Shown one piece after another: positions 22,037 to 32,083 of a DNA stretch of 64,000 nucleotides (its first letter is position 1; each line of letters starts with the position of its first letter). The notes beneath the pieces are model-generated. The model was given only the letters and a program-made list of their open reading frames with translations, was not told where the DNA came from and made no database searches. The position numbers were made by a program, and so were the translations under genes. This DNA comes from Closterium sp. Naga37s-1 (taxonomy: Eukaryota > Streptophyta > Zygnematophyceae > Desmidiales > Closteriaceae): positions 170,001 to 234,000 of the forward strand of contig CANJKZ010000396.1 of the NCBI GenBank assembly GCA_947471745.1. The letters are read 5' to 3'.

Positions 22037-25000
22037 TCATGCCATGCCCATATTACGCCATGGGCCCCACGCAGCTCCAACAAGGGTCAGAACTGATAAT
22101 CCCATCAGTGCCCACCCGCCCACTTGGGAATGACTCGCAAACACCTCTTCATGCTTACGGTCCCCAAACCACATCACAGCATTGTCCAGCGTCCAGTCCT
22201 TTTTTTTAGTCGACTCAGAAAAAGACTCACTGTCCAGCGTCCAGTCCTTTCCCCTCTCCAAGCCCTTCCCACGCCTTGCTTCCTCTGCCCCACCGTTCCC
22301 CTCCCTCACACCACCCCTTCCATCACCTCCTCCCTCTGCTGCACAGCTCTCTCCTCCTCCTACACTCTCTGCCTTGATCGCTTCGGGCGGGGGTATGTCG
22401 GTGGAAGAGAGAGGGTACGGGGCAGGTGTTATCTGGACAGGCATGACTGAGGCGACGTAGTCAGTGACTGGCACCTGTTGTGGGTAAGAGGAGGATCGCG
22501 AGAGGGAGGAGTGGGAAGAGCAGAGGGGGGAAAGTCAAACAAAGTGACTGCCTGGTGGATGGAGGTACAAGGTGGCACATTAAAATGGTTGTCTGCCAAC
22601 TGCTATCTTGGCAGGACGCAGAGGTAAGCAGCAGGAGGTAAGCAGCAGGAGGTAAGCAGCAGGAGGTAAGCAGCAGGAGGTAAGCAGCAGGAGGTAAGCA
22701 GCAGGAGGTATCTGGGTGCGATGCCAATGGCATGGCATGGCATGCACGCATTAGGTGGCACAAGAAAATGGTAATCACCAACTGCCCTCTTGGCAGGACG
22801 AGAATACAGGTAAGCAGAAGGAGGCATCTGGGATGCCAATGGAATGGCATGGGCATTGCAGTGTAGGCATCACCTGGTGCAGGCATCATCACCTGGTGCA
22901 GGCATCATCACCTGGTGCAGGCATCATCACCTGGTGCAGGCATCACCTGGTGGAGAGGCGAGGGGAAGTTGACGCTGCGGTAGCCCGGAGTGGACATGAG
23001 GAACCGTGGATCGTATGACTCAAAGAGACTGCACAGGCATGGTGCGGGATGATACGGGCAGGGCATAGTGACAGGGAGCTTGTGTATGGCATGGCATAGC
23101 CCGGAGTGGACAGGAGGAACCGTGGTTCGTACGACTCAAAGAGACTGCACAGGCATGGTGTTGCGCACATGGCATGTCATGACACAGCACATCATGATAT
23201 GTCATGACACAGCACATAATGGCATGTCATGACACAGCACAGCATGGGATGTCATGACACAGCACATCATGGCATGTCATGACACAGCACAGCATGGGAT
23301 GTCATGACACAGCACATCATGGCATGTCATGACACAGCACAGCATGGCATGTCATGGCCCAGAGTGGACATGAGGAACCGTGGATCGTACGACTCAAAGA
23401 GACTGCATAGCGCACATGGCATGGTGTAAAATTGCATGGCATGGCGTGGCATGGCATGATAACAATAGGAAGCATGTGAGGAAAGGTTATGTTGCTCCAG
23501 TAGAGTCACTTTGGGGGTTGTGAAAGGTAAGGTTCGTATACGGCATGGCTGCAGTGGTGCTTGCAGTGGTCCTTGCAGTGGTGCTTGCAGTGGTGCTTGC
23601 AGTGATGCCTTTTTTGAGATGTCTCAAAAGGTAAGGATCTTATACAGCATGGCTGCAGTGTTGCACACACATGAGTGTGGGTTGGCTTGTGCACATACAT
23701 GGTGTTGGCCGCACACTCATGGGTTTCGGGTGGCCATGAGGAGGCCATTAGACTGCGACAAGAAAATAGACTTCAGCATACTGTTGCATGAAATAACCGA
23801 AACTACTTGAGAAGGTGTTAACTGCCAAGGGAGGTGTTACCTGGCGAGAGAGACGTTGGAGCGAGCGTTGATTTGATGCAGAAACTGCAACGTGTGGTAT
23901 GTGAAGAGATCCACCACTGTGACTCCCAGCTGGACGCAGGAGACAAGGGACAAGAGGCGGGGTGGGGAAGTCTAGTTTTGAGGCGCCTCAAAACTGGAAA
24001 CGAAGGTAAAGATGGGTCGTGTTTTGAGTCAACTCAAAACAGTTAATGGGCGTGACCATTCACTCCCATACACATTAGCATATGCTCAGATCAGCAAACG
24101 CCTATACAACGTGCTTATATTGAAGTATATTGCTTCCATTCTGAGATGTGGGACGTACTCCTACCAGCAAGTAATTATACAGACGGCACTTATTGCAGAG
24201 TGTGACTATAGCAGACGGCACGTGAATCCAATCGAAAGTGCGTATCAATGGACGCACTTGTACAGACATGTGAATGTATTAAAATCAGGGAGGTAGGAGT
24301 AGGACTTACGTGTAGAATTCTGGTTTTGAGACGTCTCAAATCTAACACTTTCTACACGTGACTTCTCAAAGTCAGGGAGGTAGGAGCAGGACTTCCCAAA
24401 GCAGCATGTGACCATAGCAGAAAGCACTAATCTCACATTGTGCTGATGTGTTTGTGCACGCATGCGCTCACATCAAAGGCACGCATGCGCTCACATCAAA
24501 GGCACGCATGCGCTCACATCAAGGTCAGGCAGGCGGGAGCAGGAGATATAATAGCACAGTGCAATAAGAGCAAAGCGTGCTATCACAAGATGTGCCTGTA
24601 AGGCATGTGCTTACATCGAGGTCAGGCAGGTAGGAGTAGGACATCTCGCCCTTGGCACTGCTGGCGACAGAGACAATGCCGGGGGAGTAGATCTACAGTG
24701 AGGGAAGGGGATCACGTGGGGAGCGCAGAGAGGGGGAGGCAAAGGATGAAGGGTGAAGGGCGAAGGGCGATGGTGTGTTTCAATTGGCACTGCTGGCGAC
24801 AGAGTCAATACCGGAGGAGGGTGAAGATCAGAGTAGATCTACAGTGAGGGGGTCACAGGGTGAACGGCGGGGAGGGAGGAGGAAGGCAGGCCGAAGGGCG
24901 TAGGCGAATACTGTCGGCCTTGGCACTGCTGGCGACAGAGACGGCACCTGGAGAGTAGATCTGCAGTGAGGGGGTCACAGAGTGAGGGGGTGAATGGCAA

Positions 25001-28000
25001 GGGGCGACAAGCAAAGGGCGCAGAACGACGGATGTTGACTGGTGGCGAGAAAGACTATTCTGGGGAGATGACAGGATGGTGAGGATGACAGGGTGGTGAG
25101 GATGACAGGGTGGTGAGGATGACAGGGTGGTGAGGATGAGAGGGTGGTGAGGATGAGAGGGTGGTGAGGATGAGAGGGTGGTGAGGATGAGAGGGTGTTA
25201 CCTCGGAGCAGTGGGTTTGCGCCTGGCATGTGTCAATTATAAGGAGGATGGAGAGAGGGAGAGAGAAATAGATTGGTAAGCAGACATACTATTCACTGCA
25301 GAGCAGCATCAGAGCAGGGCATACCTCGGAGTAGAGAGTTTGCGCCTGGCATGTGTCGATCATGAGAAGGATTGAATGGTACCTGGGATGGGACAGGGGA
25401 AAGGGTGGTGAAAAAATATGGGAGAGGAATGGTAAAAATATGAGAGAAAAGAGAGGTATGGGAGGTGCTGTTATGGGAGAAGGAAGGAGGTTATCCAATG
25501 GCATTATGCGACCATGCGGAGGATCAAGTTGTACTTGCTGCTGTGACAGAAAGAAGGGGGCTGAAGGAGGGGGGGAGGGGAGGAAGGGGGGAATGATTGA
25601 TTGAAAGGGGTGAACTCCAGGGTGCAGGTCAGGTGACTCTGGCAGGGAAAATGGGCGCGTGAATGTTGGAGGAATAAAATGTCTGAACCCGGAATCGAAC
25701 CGGAGACCTCCAGTGTGTGAGACTGGCGTGATAACCGACTACACCATCCAGACATGTTTAACACGATTTTGGAAATATACTTTGACATTTATCAGGTCAA
25801 ATAGGATGCAATAGAGAGATGCTGCTGCCCACCTGTGACCTCGGGGGCATATGGTTAGTGTAGGCCCAGATTAGTGGTTAGGCCAGATCTCGCAGTGTCA
25901 GAAAGAAGGACGGCACACCTGTGCTGCTGGTGCATGTGATGAAAGGCGCCCGCCAAATCTTGAGCTTGCAGCTCCTCTTTGTCCCGGAATTTCAGAAACT
26001 TGTCTCCCCCGTGGCCCGTCAGGTAGATGAAGATGTGAGAACCAGGAGGAACGCACAAACAGGAGGGACGACCCACCCACCTGTGCTGTTGGTGCATGTG
26101 GTGAAAGGCGTCGGCCAAATCTTGAGCCTGCAGCTCCTCCTTATCACGGAATTTGAGGAACTTGTCTCCCCCGTGGCCCGTGAGGTAGATGAGGATGCGG
26201 CTGCTGCCGTCCGACAGAAGCCGCTTGCTGCGCGGAACAGACGAATCGTGCCGCCCGGTGAGCAGGCGCAGGAACGCATCCACCGTCACCTCCGCCCCGC
26301 GGTAGTCCACCTGAGAGAGGGAAATGGGGAGGACGGGGGGACGGGGGGGCGGGGGGGGTGGGGAGAAGGAACGAGCAGAGACAGGGAGGGGGATGCGTCT
26401 GTGGTGGTGGTGGTGCAGGACCGCATCCACTGTCACCTCCGCCCCGCGGTAGTCCACCTGAGAAGAGGAGAGGGAGAGGAGAGTGGGAGAGGAGAGTAGG
26501 AGAGGAGAGTTGGAGAGGCACAGAAATGGGGGGAGAAGAAGTGATAGGAACGCTTAGAGGTTGTTTGTGGCGGTGGTCCGGGCTGTGGACGACACACAGG
26601 CACACATGGGCTCAAGCATTACCAATACTACCACGCCAATACTACCACGCCAATACCACCCTTCCCCTCACCTCCACGTGCTCCCCATAGAGGTTCAGGC
26701 GGTGGTCGGGGCTGTGGTTGAAGACACGGCACCCAGCCCATGTGATACCACTCCCACTAGATTCATACTCCATACCACCATCCCACCACCACCATCCCAC
26801 CACCACCCCTCACCTCCACGTGCTCCCCATAGAGGTTCAGGCGGTGGTCAGGGCTGTGGAAGACAGATGGGCATGCCTGGGGCGGGGCCCAGCACTACCA
26901 CTGTATCACCTCTGACACTGACCCCTCCTCTCACCTCCACGTGCTCGCCATATAGGTTCAGGCGGTGGTCAGGGCTGTGGAAGACACACAGGCACTACCA
27001 CTGCTACCACCCCCAATACTAGCATCCCACTCATCTCACTCACATCTCATCTCACTCACATCTCATCTCACTCACCTCTCATCTCACTCACCTCTCATCT
27101 CACTCACCTCTCATCTCACTCACCTCTCATCTCACTCACCTCTCATCTCACTCACCTCTCATCTCACTCACCTCCACGTGCTCCCCATAGAGGTTCAGGC
27201 GGTGGTCGGGGCTGTGGAAGACACACAGGCTAGTGCTACTACCTCTCACCTCCACGTGCTCCCCGTAGAGGTTCAGGCGGTGGTCGGGGCTGTGGAAGAC
27301 ACACAGGCTAGTGCTACTACCTCTCACCTCCACGTGCTCCCCGTAGAGGTTCAGGCGGTGGTCGGGGCTGTGGAAGACACACAGGCTAGTGCTACTACCT
27401 CTCACCTCCACGTGCTCCCCGTAGAGGTTCAGGCGGTGGTCGGGGCTGTGGAAGACACACAGGCTAGTGCTACTACCTCTCACCTCCACGTGCTCCCCGT
27501 AGAGGTTCAGGCGGTGGTCGGGGCTGTGGAAGACACACAGGCTAGTGCTACTACCTCTCACCTCCACGTGCTCCCCGTAGAGGTTCAGGCGGTGGTCGGG
27601 GCTGTGGAAGACACACAGGCTAGTGCTACTACCTCTCACCTCCACGTGCTCCCCGTAGAGGTTCAGGCGGTGGTCGGGGCTGTGGAAGACACACAGGCTA
27701 GTGCTACTACCTCTCACCTCCACGTGCTCCCCGTAGAGGTTCAGGCGGTGGTCGGGGCTGTGGAAGACAGACAGGCTAGTGCTACTACCTCTCACCTCCA
27801 CGTGCTCCCCGTAGAGGTTCAGGCGGTGGTCGGGGCTGTGGAAGACACACAGGCTAGTGCTACTACCTCTCACCTCCACGTGCTCCCCGTAGAGGTTCAG
27901 GCGGTGGTCGGGGCTGTGGAAGACACACAGGCTAGTGCTACTACCTCTCACCTCCACGTGCTCCCCGTAGAGGTTCAGGCGGTGGTCGGGGCTGTGGAAG

Positions 28001-30597
28001 ACACACAGGCTAGTGCTACTACCTCTCACCTCCACGTGCTCCCCGTAGAGGTTCAGGCGGTGGTCGGGGCTGTGGAAGACACACAGGCTAGTGCTACTAC
28101 CTCTCACCTCCACGTGCTCCCCGTAGAGGTTCAGGCGGTGGTCGGGGCTGTGGAAGACACACAGGCTAGTGCTACTACCTCTCACCTCCACGTGCTCCCC
28201 GTAGAGGTTCAGGCGGTGGTCGGGGCTGTGGAAGACACACAGGCTAGTGCTACTACCTCTCACCTCCACGTGCTCCCCGTAGAGGTTCAGGCGGTGGTCG
28301 GGGCTGTGGAAGACACACAGGCTAGTGCTACTACCTCTCACCTCCACGTGCTCCCCGTAGAGGTTCAGGCGGTGGTCGGGGCTGTGGAAGACACACAGGC
28401 TAGTGCTACTACCTCTCACCTCCACGTGCTCCCCGTAGAGGTTCAGGCGGTGGTCGGGGCTGTGGAAGACACACAGGCTAGTGCTACTACCTCTCACCTC
28501 CACGTGCTCCCCGTAGAGGTTCAGGCGGTGGTCGGGGCTGTGGAAGACGCGCCCAGGGTGGGGGTTGCGGGGGTTGCAGGGCATGTTGTCTGCCAGCATC
28601 AGGATGATTCGCTCATCTGAGACGCCCAGGTCCCGCACACTCCTGGAGTTTAAGGGGTGGAAAGTGGTGGGGGACGGCTGAATGGGGTTGCGGGGGTTGT
28701 CCGCCAGCATTAGGGTGATTCGCTCGTCTGACACTCCCAGATCGCGCACACTCCTGTGCTTCAAGTTGTTGCGGATCCGTTGTTGGAAGGGTGGAAAGTT
28801 TTGGTTGTGGGGAGTGGTTCATGGGGTTGCACGGGTGTTAAGGTACAACATTCCACACACTCCTGGTTAGAATCAGAAGACATGAGCAGCACCCAGCGAG
28901 ACATCATTTGACAATAACGAACGGCTTTTGACACGACAGACGACCAGTAGTAGCGTGCAGAAGCAAGCAGCTGGGTGCAGCAGCAAAGCAGCGGCTGCAT
29001 GTTACCTGTACAGTGCGAGGGTGTTGGCATTGTCTCGATAGTTGAGCCTGCCATAAATGCAGAGGAGATCGCACATTGCACAATGCAAATTACTCATCAC
29101 ACATCACACACACATCACACACACATCACACACACATCACACACACATCACACACGCATCACACACACATCACACACGCATCACACACGCATCACACACA
29201 CATCACACACGCCTCACACACACATCACACACACATCACACACGCATCACACACACATCACACACACATCACACACACATCACACACGCATCACACACAC
29301 ATCACACACGCATCACACACACATCACACACGCATCACACACACATCACACACGCATCACACACGCATCACACACACATCACACACGCCTCACACACGCA
29401 TCACACACACATCACACACGCCTCACACACACATCACACACACATCACACACGCATCACACACACATCACACACACATCACACACGCATCACACACACAT
29501 CACACACGCATCACACACGCATCACACACACATCACACACGCCTCACACACACATCACACACACATCACCACAAGGTCGTGACAAAGGCATGAGGAATCA
29601 TGAGGCATGAGGAGATACAAGCCATGATGTAACAGTAAATGGTGCATACTCCCAACAAGCCTAACATGCTTACCCATTCCCACACCCAACACACTCAGAA
29701 ACTTTGTCACACCGTCCGTCACATGCCTACTCATCCCCACACTTGTCAAATATTCACTCCCTTTCACACATCTAATGCCGTCTTTCGCCATGATTCAACC
29801 CACTTCCATCCCTACACCAGACAAATCTTCGCTCACTCATACATTGTTACTGCTGCTCGCCTCACTTCCTTCCTCATCACCATTCACCACCGCATTGGAC
29901 CGCGCCAATATGCACTCATCAGTTTCCGGACGATCCCACCAGCAGCACCCACACTTTGCTGCAGCCTGCCTTGGCCCCCTCCACCCTGACACCATACACG
30001 CTCTGCTGCTGCTCACCGCACCTCCTTCCTTATCACCACTCACCACCGCGCTGCACCCCACTGCATCTCATCAGGACGCACGCACTCACCAGTTTCGCCA
30101 TGTTCCCACAAGCACCACCCACACGTTGCTGCTGCTCGCTTCACCTTACCCACCTAGAGCTACCGTTCACCACCACACTGCGCCCCACTCCACCCCACCC
30201 CATTACACGCCACCGCACCTCATCAGGACGCACGCACTCACCAGTTTCGCGAATATCCCACCAGGACCACCCACACGTTGCTGCTGCTCGCTTCACCTAA
30301 CCTCTCTCAGTGCCACCGATCACCACCGTGGTGACCGCACTGCTCCCCATTGCACCCCACTGAACCCCACCCCATTACACACCAGTTTCGTGAAGATCCC
30401 ACCAGCACCACCCAGACGTTGCTGCTTCCCGTCTCAATCCCGCTCGCCGCCATTCCTCCGATGTTTCCCCCAGCCTCAGCAGCGCCTTCTCCAGATGCAA
30501 CCTGTGCGAGCAGTGCGACGATAATCGACGGCCATGTTACCCGTGCGACGCCTGATCTTGCGACTAAGCGAGGCGTTCGCCGAGAGGCGAGCAACAT
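22037..30597 (-). CDS. PIGK: GPI-anchor transamidase catalytic subunit PIG-K/GPI8
   Basis: PIG-K is the C13-family cysteine protease of the ER-lumen complex that swaps C-terminal signals of proteins for GPI anchors. Nine GT-AG exons give 1377 nt, 458 aa, with consistent phases: 30597-30383, 29047-29006, 28642-28498, 26310-26081, 25382-25325, 24692-24615, 23929-23841, 23028-22947 and 22474-22037. Exon 1 has a signal peptide ([12 protein letters not shown]) and the [11 protein letters not shown] block. Exon 3 has [10 protein letters not shown]. Exon 4 has TGHGGD with catalytic His180. Exon 5 has DTCQAQTL with Cys222. The 42-residue spacing equals that of human PIG-K (His164, Cys206). Exon 8 has [12 protein letters not shown]. 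Exon 9 has a Gly-rich linker and a C-terminal hydrophobic segment ([16 protein letters not shown]), as expected for the ER membrane anchor. Extra copies surround exons 1, 3, 4, 5, 6 and 8; exons 2 and 7 appear single. I chose the ATG at 30597 because it gives the best signal peptide; one at 30654 is also in frame. Confidence 0.93.
22622..22706. repeat. 14-bp tandem repeat in PIG-K intron 8
   Basis: About six copies of GTAAGCAGCAGGAG on plus. Non-coding. Confidence 0.85.
22867..22950 (-). repeat. Tandemly repeated exon 8 donor site
   Basis: The exon 8 end CACCAG|GTGATG recurs as CACCTGGTGCAGGCATCAT units on plus, about 19 bp each, 4-5 copies running into the intron. Each unit holds a copy of the CAG|GTGATG junction, so several alternative donors are lined up. 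Confidence 0.8.
23090..23158 (-). pseudogene. PIG-K exon 8, second copy
   Basis: Encodes [18 protein letters not shown] after a CAG acceptor, then diverges from the real exon before its donor. Close relative of 23028-22947. Confidence 0.85.
23168..23352. repeat. 22-bp tandem repeat in the PIG-K exon 8 duplication zone
   Basis: About eight copies of a unit like ATGGCATGTCATGACACAGC, alternating GGCATG and GGGATG versions. It lies between the second and third copies of exon 8. Confidence 0.85.
23345..23407 (-). pseudogene. PIG-K exon 8, third copy
   Basis: Encodes [20 protein letters not shown] after a CAG acceptor and then runs into repeats with no matching donor. Confidence 0.85.
23612..24341. 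repeat. Four CpG-centred palindromes (cluster 1)
   Basis: Palindromes with arms TTTTGAG and CTCAAAA at 23612-23629 (centre ATGT), 23976-23993 (GCGC; 20 bp perfect with flanking G/C), 24022-24039 (TCAA) and 24324-24341 (ACGT, last arm base T). They lie in PIG-K introns around exon 7. See the matching clusters near 36.9, 59.4 and 61.5 kb. Confidence 0.85.
24275..24968 (-). pseudogene. Extra copies of PIG-K exon 6
   Basis: The true exon 6 is 24692-24615 ([18 protein letters not shown]...). Upstream lie two copies, about 24968-24905 ([16 protein letters not shown]) and 24846-24785 (more decayed). Downstream, three pieces carry only the exon end, SYLPDF/LPDLD with adjoining intron, near 24540-24510, 24390-24365 and 24303-24275. 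Some keep a GT after the LPDLD codons. Confidence 0.8.
25202..25259 (-). pseudogene. PIG-K catalytic exon 5, second copy
   Basis: Encodes [17 protein letters not shown] followed by a GT donor (GAG|GTAAC). It keeps the catalytic Cys codon and lies about 120 bp downstream of the exon in use. The three fragments at 1-300 are further relatives. Confidence 0.88.
25680..25753 (-). tRNA. tRNA-Val (anticodon CAC), inside PIG-K intron 4
   Basis: Identical over 74 nt to 1342-1415, with the same cloverleaf and anticodon CAC. On the minus strand it is followed by ATTTTATT, a likely polymerase III stop. It lies between PIG-K exons 4 and 5 in the same orientation. Confidence 0.94.
25919..26040 (-). pseudogene. 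PIG-K exon 4, 3' part, second copy
   Basis: Encodes [19 protein letters not shown] and on to HHMHQQHR with a GT donor. It repeats the His-box half of exon 4 about 160 bp downstream of the original. It keeps the catalytic His codon but lacks the first half of the exon. Confidence 0.85.
26421..26457 (-). pseudogene. PIG-K exon 4, 5' part, second copy
   Basis: CAG acceptor followed by codons for [12 protein letters not shown], then a CAC-rich run. It repeats the start of exon 4 about 145 bp upstream of the real exon. Confidence 0.85.
26668..28497 (-). repeat. Exon 3-derived 78-bp array in PIG-K intron 3
   Basis: The 3' half of exon 3 ([17 protein letters not shown]), its donor (GTGAGAGG) and a short intron piece repeat head to tail with a period of exactly 78 bp. 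There are 18 contiguous copies from about 27168 to 28551, including the real exon end. Three looser copies lie near 26670, 26813 and 26940. Between units I see almost no differences; one has GACAGACAGG for GACACACAGG (near 27768). The leftmost copies carry CCCCAT for CCCCGT. Each unit has a CTTCCACAG that could act as an acceptor, plus a GT donor. 78 is divisible by 3, so the array stays open in the PIG-K frame and also on the plus strand. Confidence 0.95.
27020..27167. repeat. 15-bp CTCATCTCACTCAC repeat
   Basis: About nine copies of CTCATCTCACTCACC-like words directly flanking the 78-bp array. They contain repeated GTGAGT words on the minus strand and may have grown from a donor-site neighbourhood. 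Confidence 0.8.
28690..28753 (-). pseudogene. PIG-K exon 3, 5' part, upstream copy
   Basis: CACAG acceptor, then codons for [18 protein letters not shown], matching the start of the real exon 3 at 28642. It lacks the NMPC codons and has no clear donor. Confidence 0.85.
29092..29572. repeat. CATCACACA minisatellite in PIG-K intron 1
   Basis: About 480 bp of 10-bp units, ATCACACACA with ATCACACACG and CTCACACACG variants. Long ORFs in all plus frames are artefacts. Confidence 0.93.
29920..30296 (-). pseudogene. Three extra copies of the PIG-K exon 1 end
   Basis: Units near 30296-30242, 30146-30090 and 29965-29920 encode SNVWVVLVG plus YSRNW, TWRNW and SSGNW variants. The first two end in a strong G|GTGAGTG donor. 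The third has the donor GT changed to AT. The exon 1 that carries the signal peptide has the weaker donor GTGTGT. Spacing is about 150-170 bp. Confidence 0.85.
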
Positions 30598-31000
30598 CGC
30601 TTCTTTCGCGGGTTTGTGCAGGAAACGAACGTTAATGATGAACGCCTCGCTCAAGGCTCAGGACAGGACTACACGAAAAGCTGCATGCAAAGTTCGAGTG
30701 GTATATTCTAACGATCCCACGTACAGGACTAAAATGAAATCGAGAAGAAATAGGAAATACGCATAGACGATCCCACGTGTAAAATCGACGAGCGCGACAA
30801 GGGGCGTGGAGTGCGGGGATCTTCCGCACTTGCTGTCGGCTGGTTTTGGCTCGGTTGAAAGGATGCTTCTGTTTAGCGTGCGACGCCAACGATATTGCCG
30901 ACAGCGCGAGTTACCCACGCGCGAACGCAATGTGTGTAAAGATACAATATTTATGTTTGTAATAAATATAGCGTTGGTCGTGTACACCTACTTCTGACAA
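30598..31000. other. PIG-K upstream region
   Basis: Presumed promoter and 5' UTR of PIG-K. No obvious TATA box or other gene. Confidence 0.4.
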
Positions 31001-31009
31001 GGATAATAT

Positions 31010-31546
31010 GGGAAAATATGCCACACGTAATCAACAAGGGTCTCGATAATTTGTTTGGTAAAAAAAAAAACGGGTACGGTCAACGGAAAGGGTGTTTTCA
31101 CGTGTTTGATAAAGCGTTTCACGGAATCAGTCACAATCAACTGGGAAAAAAAAACGCGAATGGTCACACATGAAACTCCCGCCCAAAAAAGATAATACCC
31201 AAAACGAACCTGGATGCATTTTCGGATGAATCAACCCTAAACACAATTCGCCAGGCGTTTAGGGTTGATCCGTTCCCAAACCGCATCCAGTTCCGATTGG
31301 GTTTTAGTTTTTTTTAGAAGTTAGCTGATTGGTTGGACGCGAGCGGGAATATTGTAGAGTTTCAAGAATTTTTGGCGGGAGTTACAAGTGTGACCATTCG
31401 CGTGATTTTTCACCTGTTGTTAGTGACTGAATTCGTGACCCCACTTACCAAACCCATCAGGAAACCCGATACAGTGACCGTACGCGTTTTTTTTGTACCA
31501 CTCACGTTATCGGGTCCCATGTTCGTTACGTGTGGCATATTTTCCC
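31010..31546. mobile_element. Foldback MITE, probably Mutator-like (537 bp)
   Basis: Ends GGGAAAATATGCCACACGTA and its reverse complement. The arms match, with gaps, almost to the centre, where AATCAACCCTAAAC faces GTTTAGGGTTGAT. Flanked by a perfect 9-bp target duplication, GGATAATAT, at 31001-31009 and 31547-31555. It shares the GGG start and the central AGGGTTGAT word with the element at 2435-3109, so the two are probably relatives. No coding capacity. Confidence 0.87.
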
Positions 31547-31555
31547 GGATAATAT

Positions 31556-32083
31556 CGCTACAGCACTGTGCACTGTAGTCATGTAGAACCGTGCATAGAT
31601 ATTTGTTCGGCATTCTCAAAGAAACCTGAACGGTTCCAACAACACAGGAGATGATGACTCTCGCGGGGGAAAGACTCCTACAAAAGGTGCCCTTGGGGGT
31701 ACCGCGATCGTCGGAACGGAGAACGCGTTGGGGGGTGACAATGCAGCCCAGTTACATTACTGAGTTCCACAGCAGGTCTTAGGTTCTTAGTATTCCAGAA
31801 AGACTTACAGGCAAGCTCGAGCCTCGATCGACGGCCCTAGGGTGCATTGACGACGGCAGGGTGCATATCGACGGTCGCCGTGATCCATCCACTGTCTCCG
31901 TGTCTTTTCTTAGCATCCGTTTCCCCCTTGACCACTTCCTCGTCCAACGATTCCTGGAATCCCCACGTTCTACCCATCTCGTCTCCACCACTTCCCGCCA
32001 TCGCCATCTTCCACATTTCCGTCCATCTCAGTCAACCTCCGTCCAGCTCCGTCTATCTCCGTCCATCTCCGTCGCCGCCTTCC
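31556..32083. other. Upstream region of the hemoglobin gene
   Basis: No other gene seen. Short repeated GTCCATCTCCGTC words near 32030-32075 precede the ATG. Confidence 0.4.

Noticed and set aside
25855-26457. Single 200-codon minus ORF as one PIG-K protein
   Set aside because: It reads through introns and joins three separate exon copies; the spliced model fits the family better.
26668-28551. CRISPR array
   Set aside because: Units are direct tandem repeats without spacers, derived from a eukaryotic exon.
26965-28620. 551-codon plus-strand ORF
   Set aside because: The 78-bp unit is open on both strands; similarity to PIG-K exists only on the minus strand.
28975-29610. 211-codon Thr/His ORF
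   Set aside because: Artefact of the 10-bp ATCACACACA minisatellite in PIG-K intron 1.
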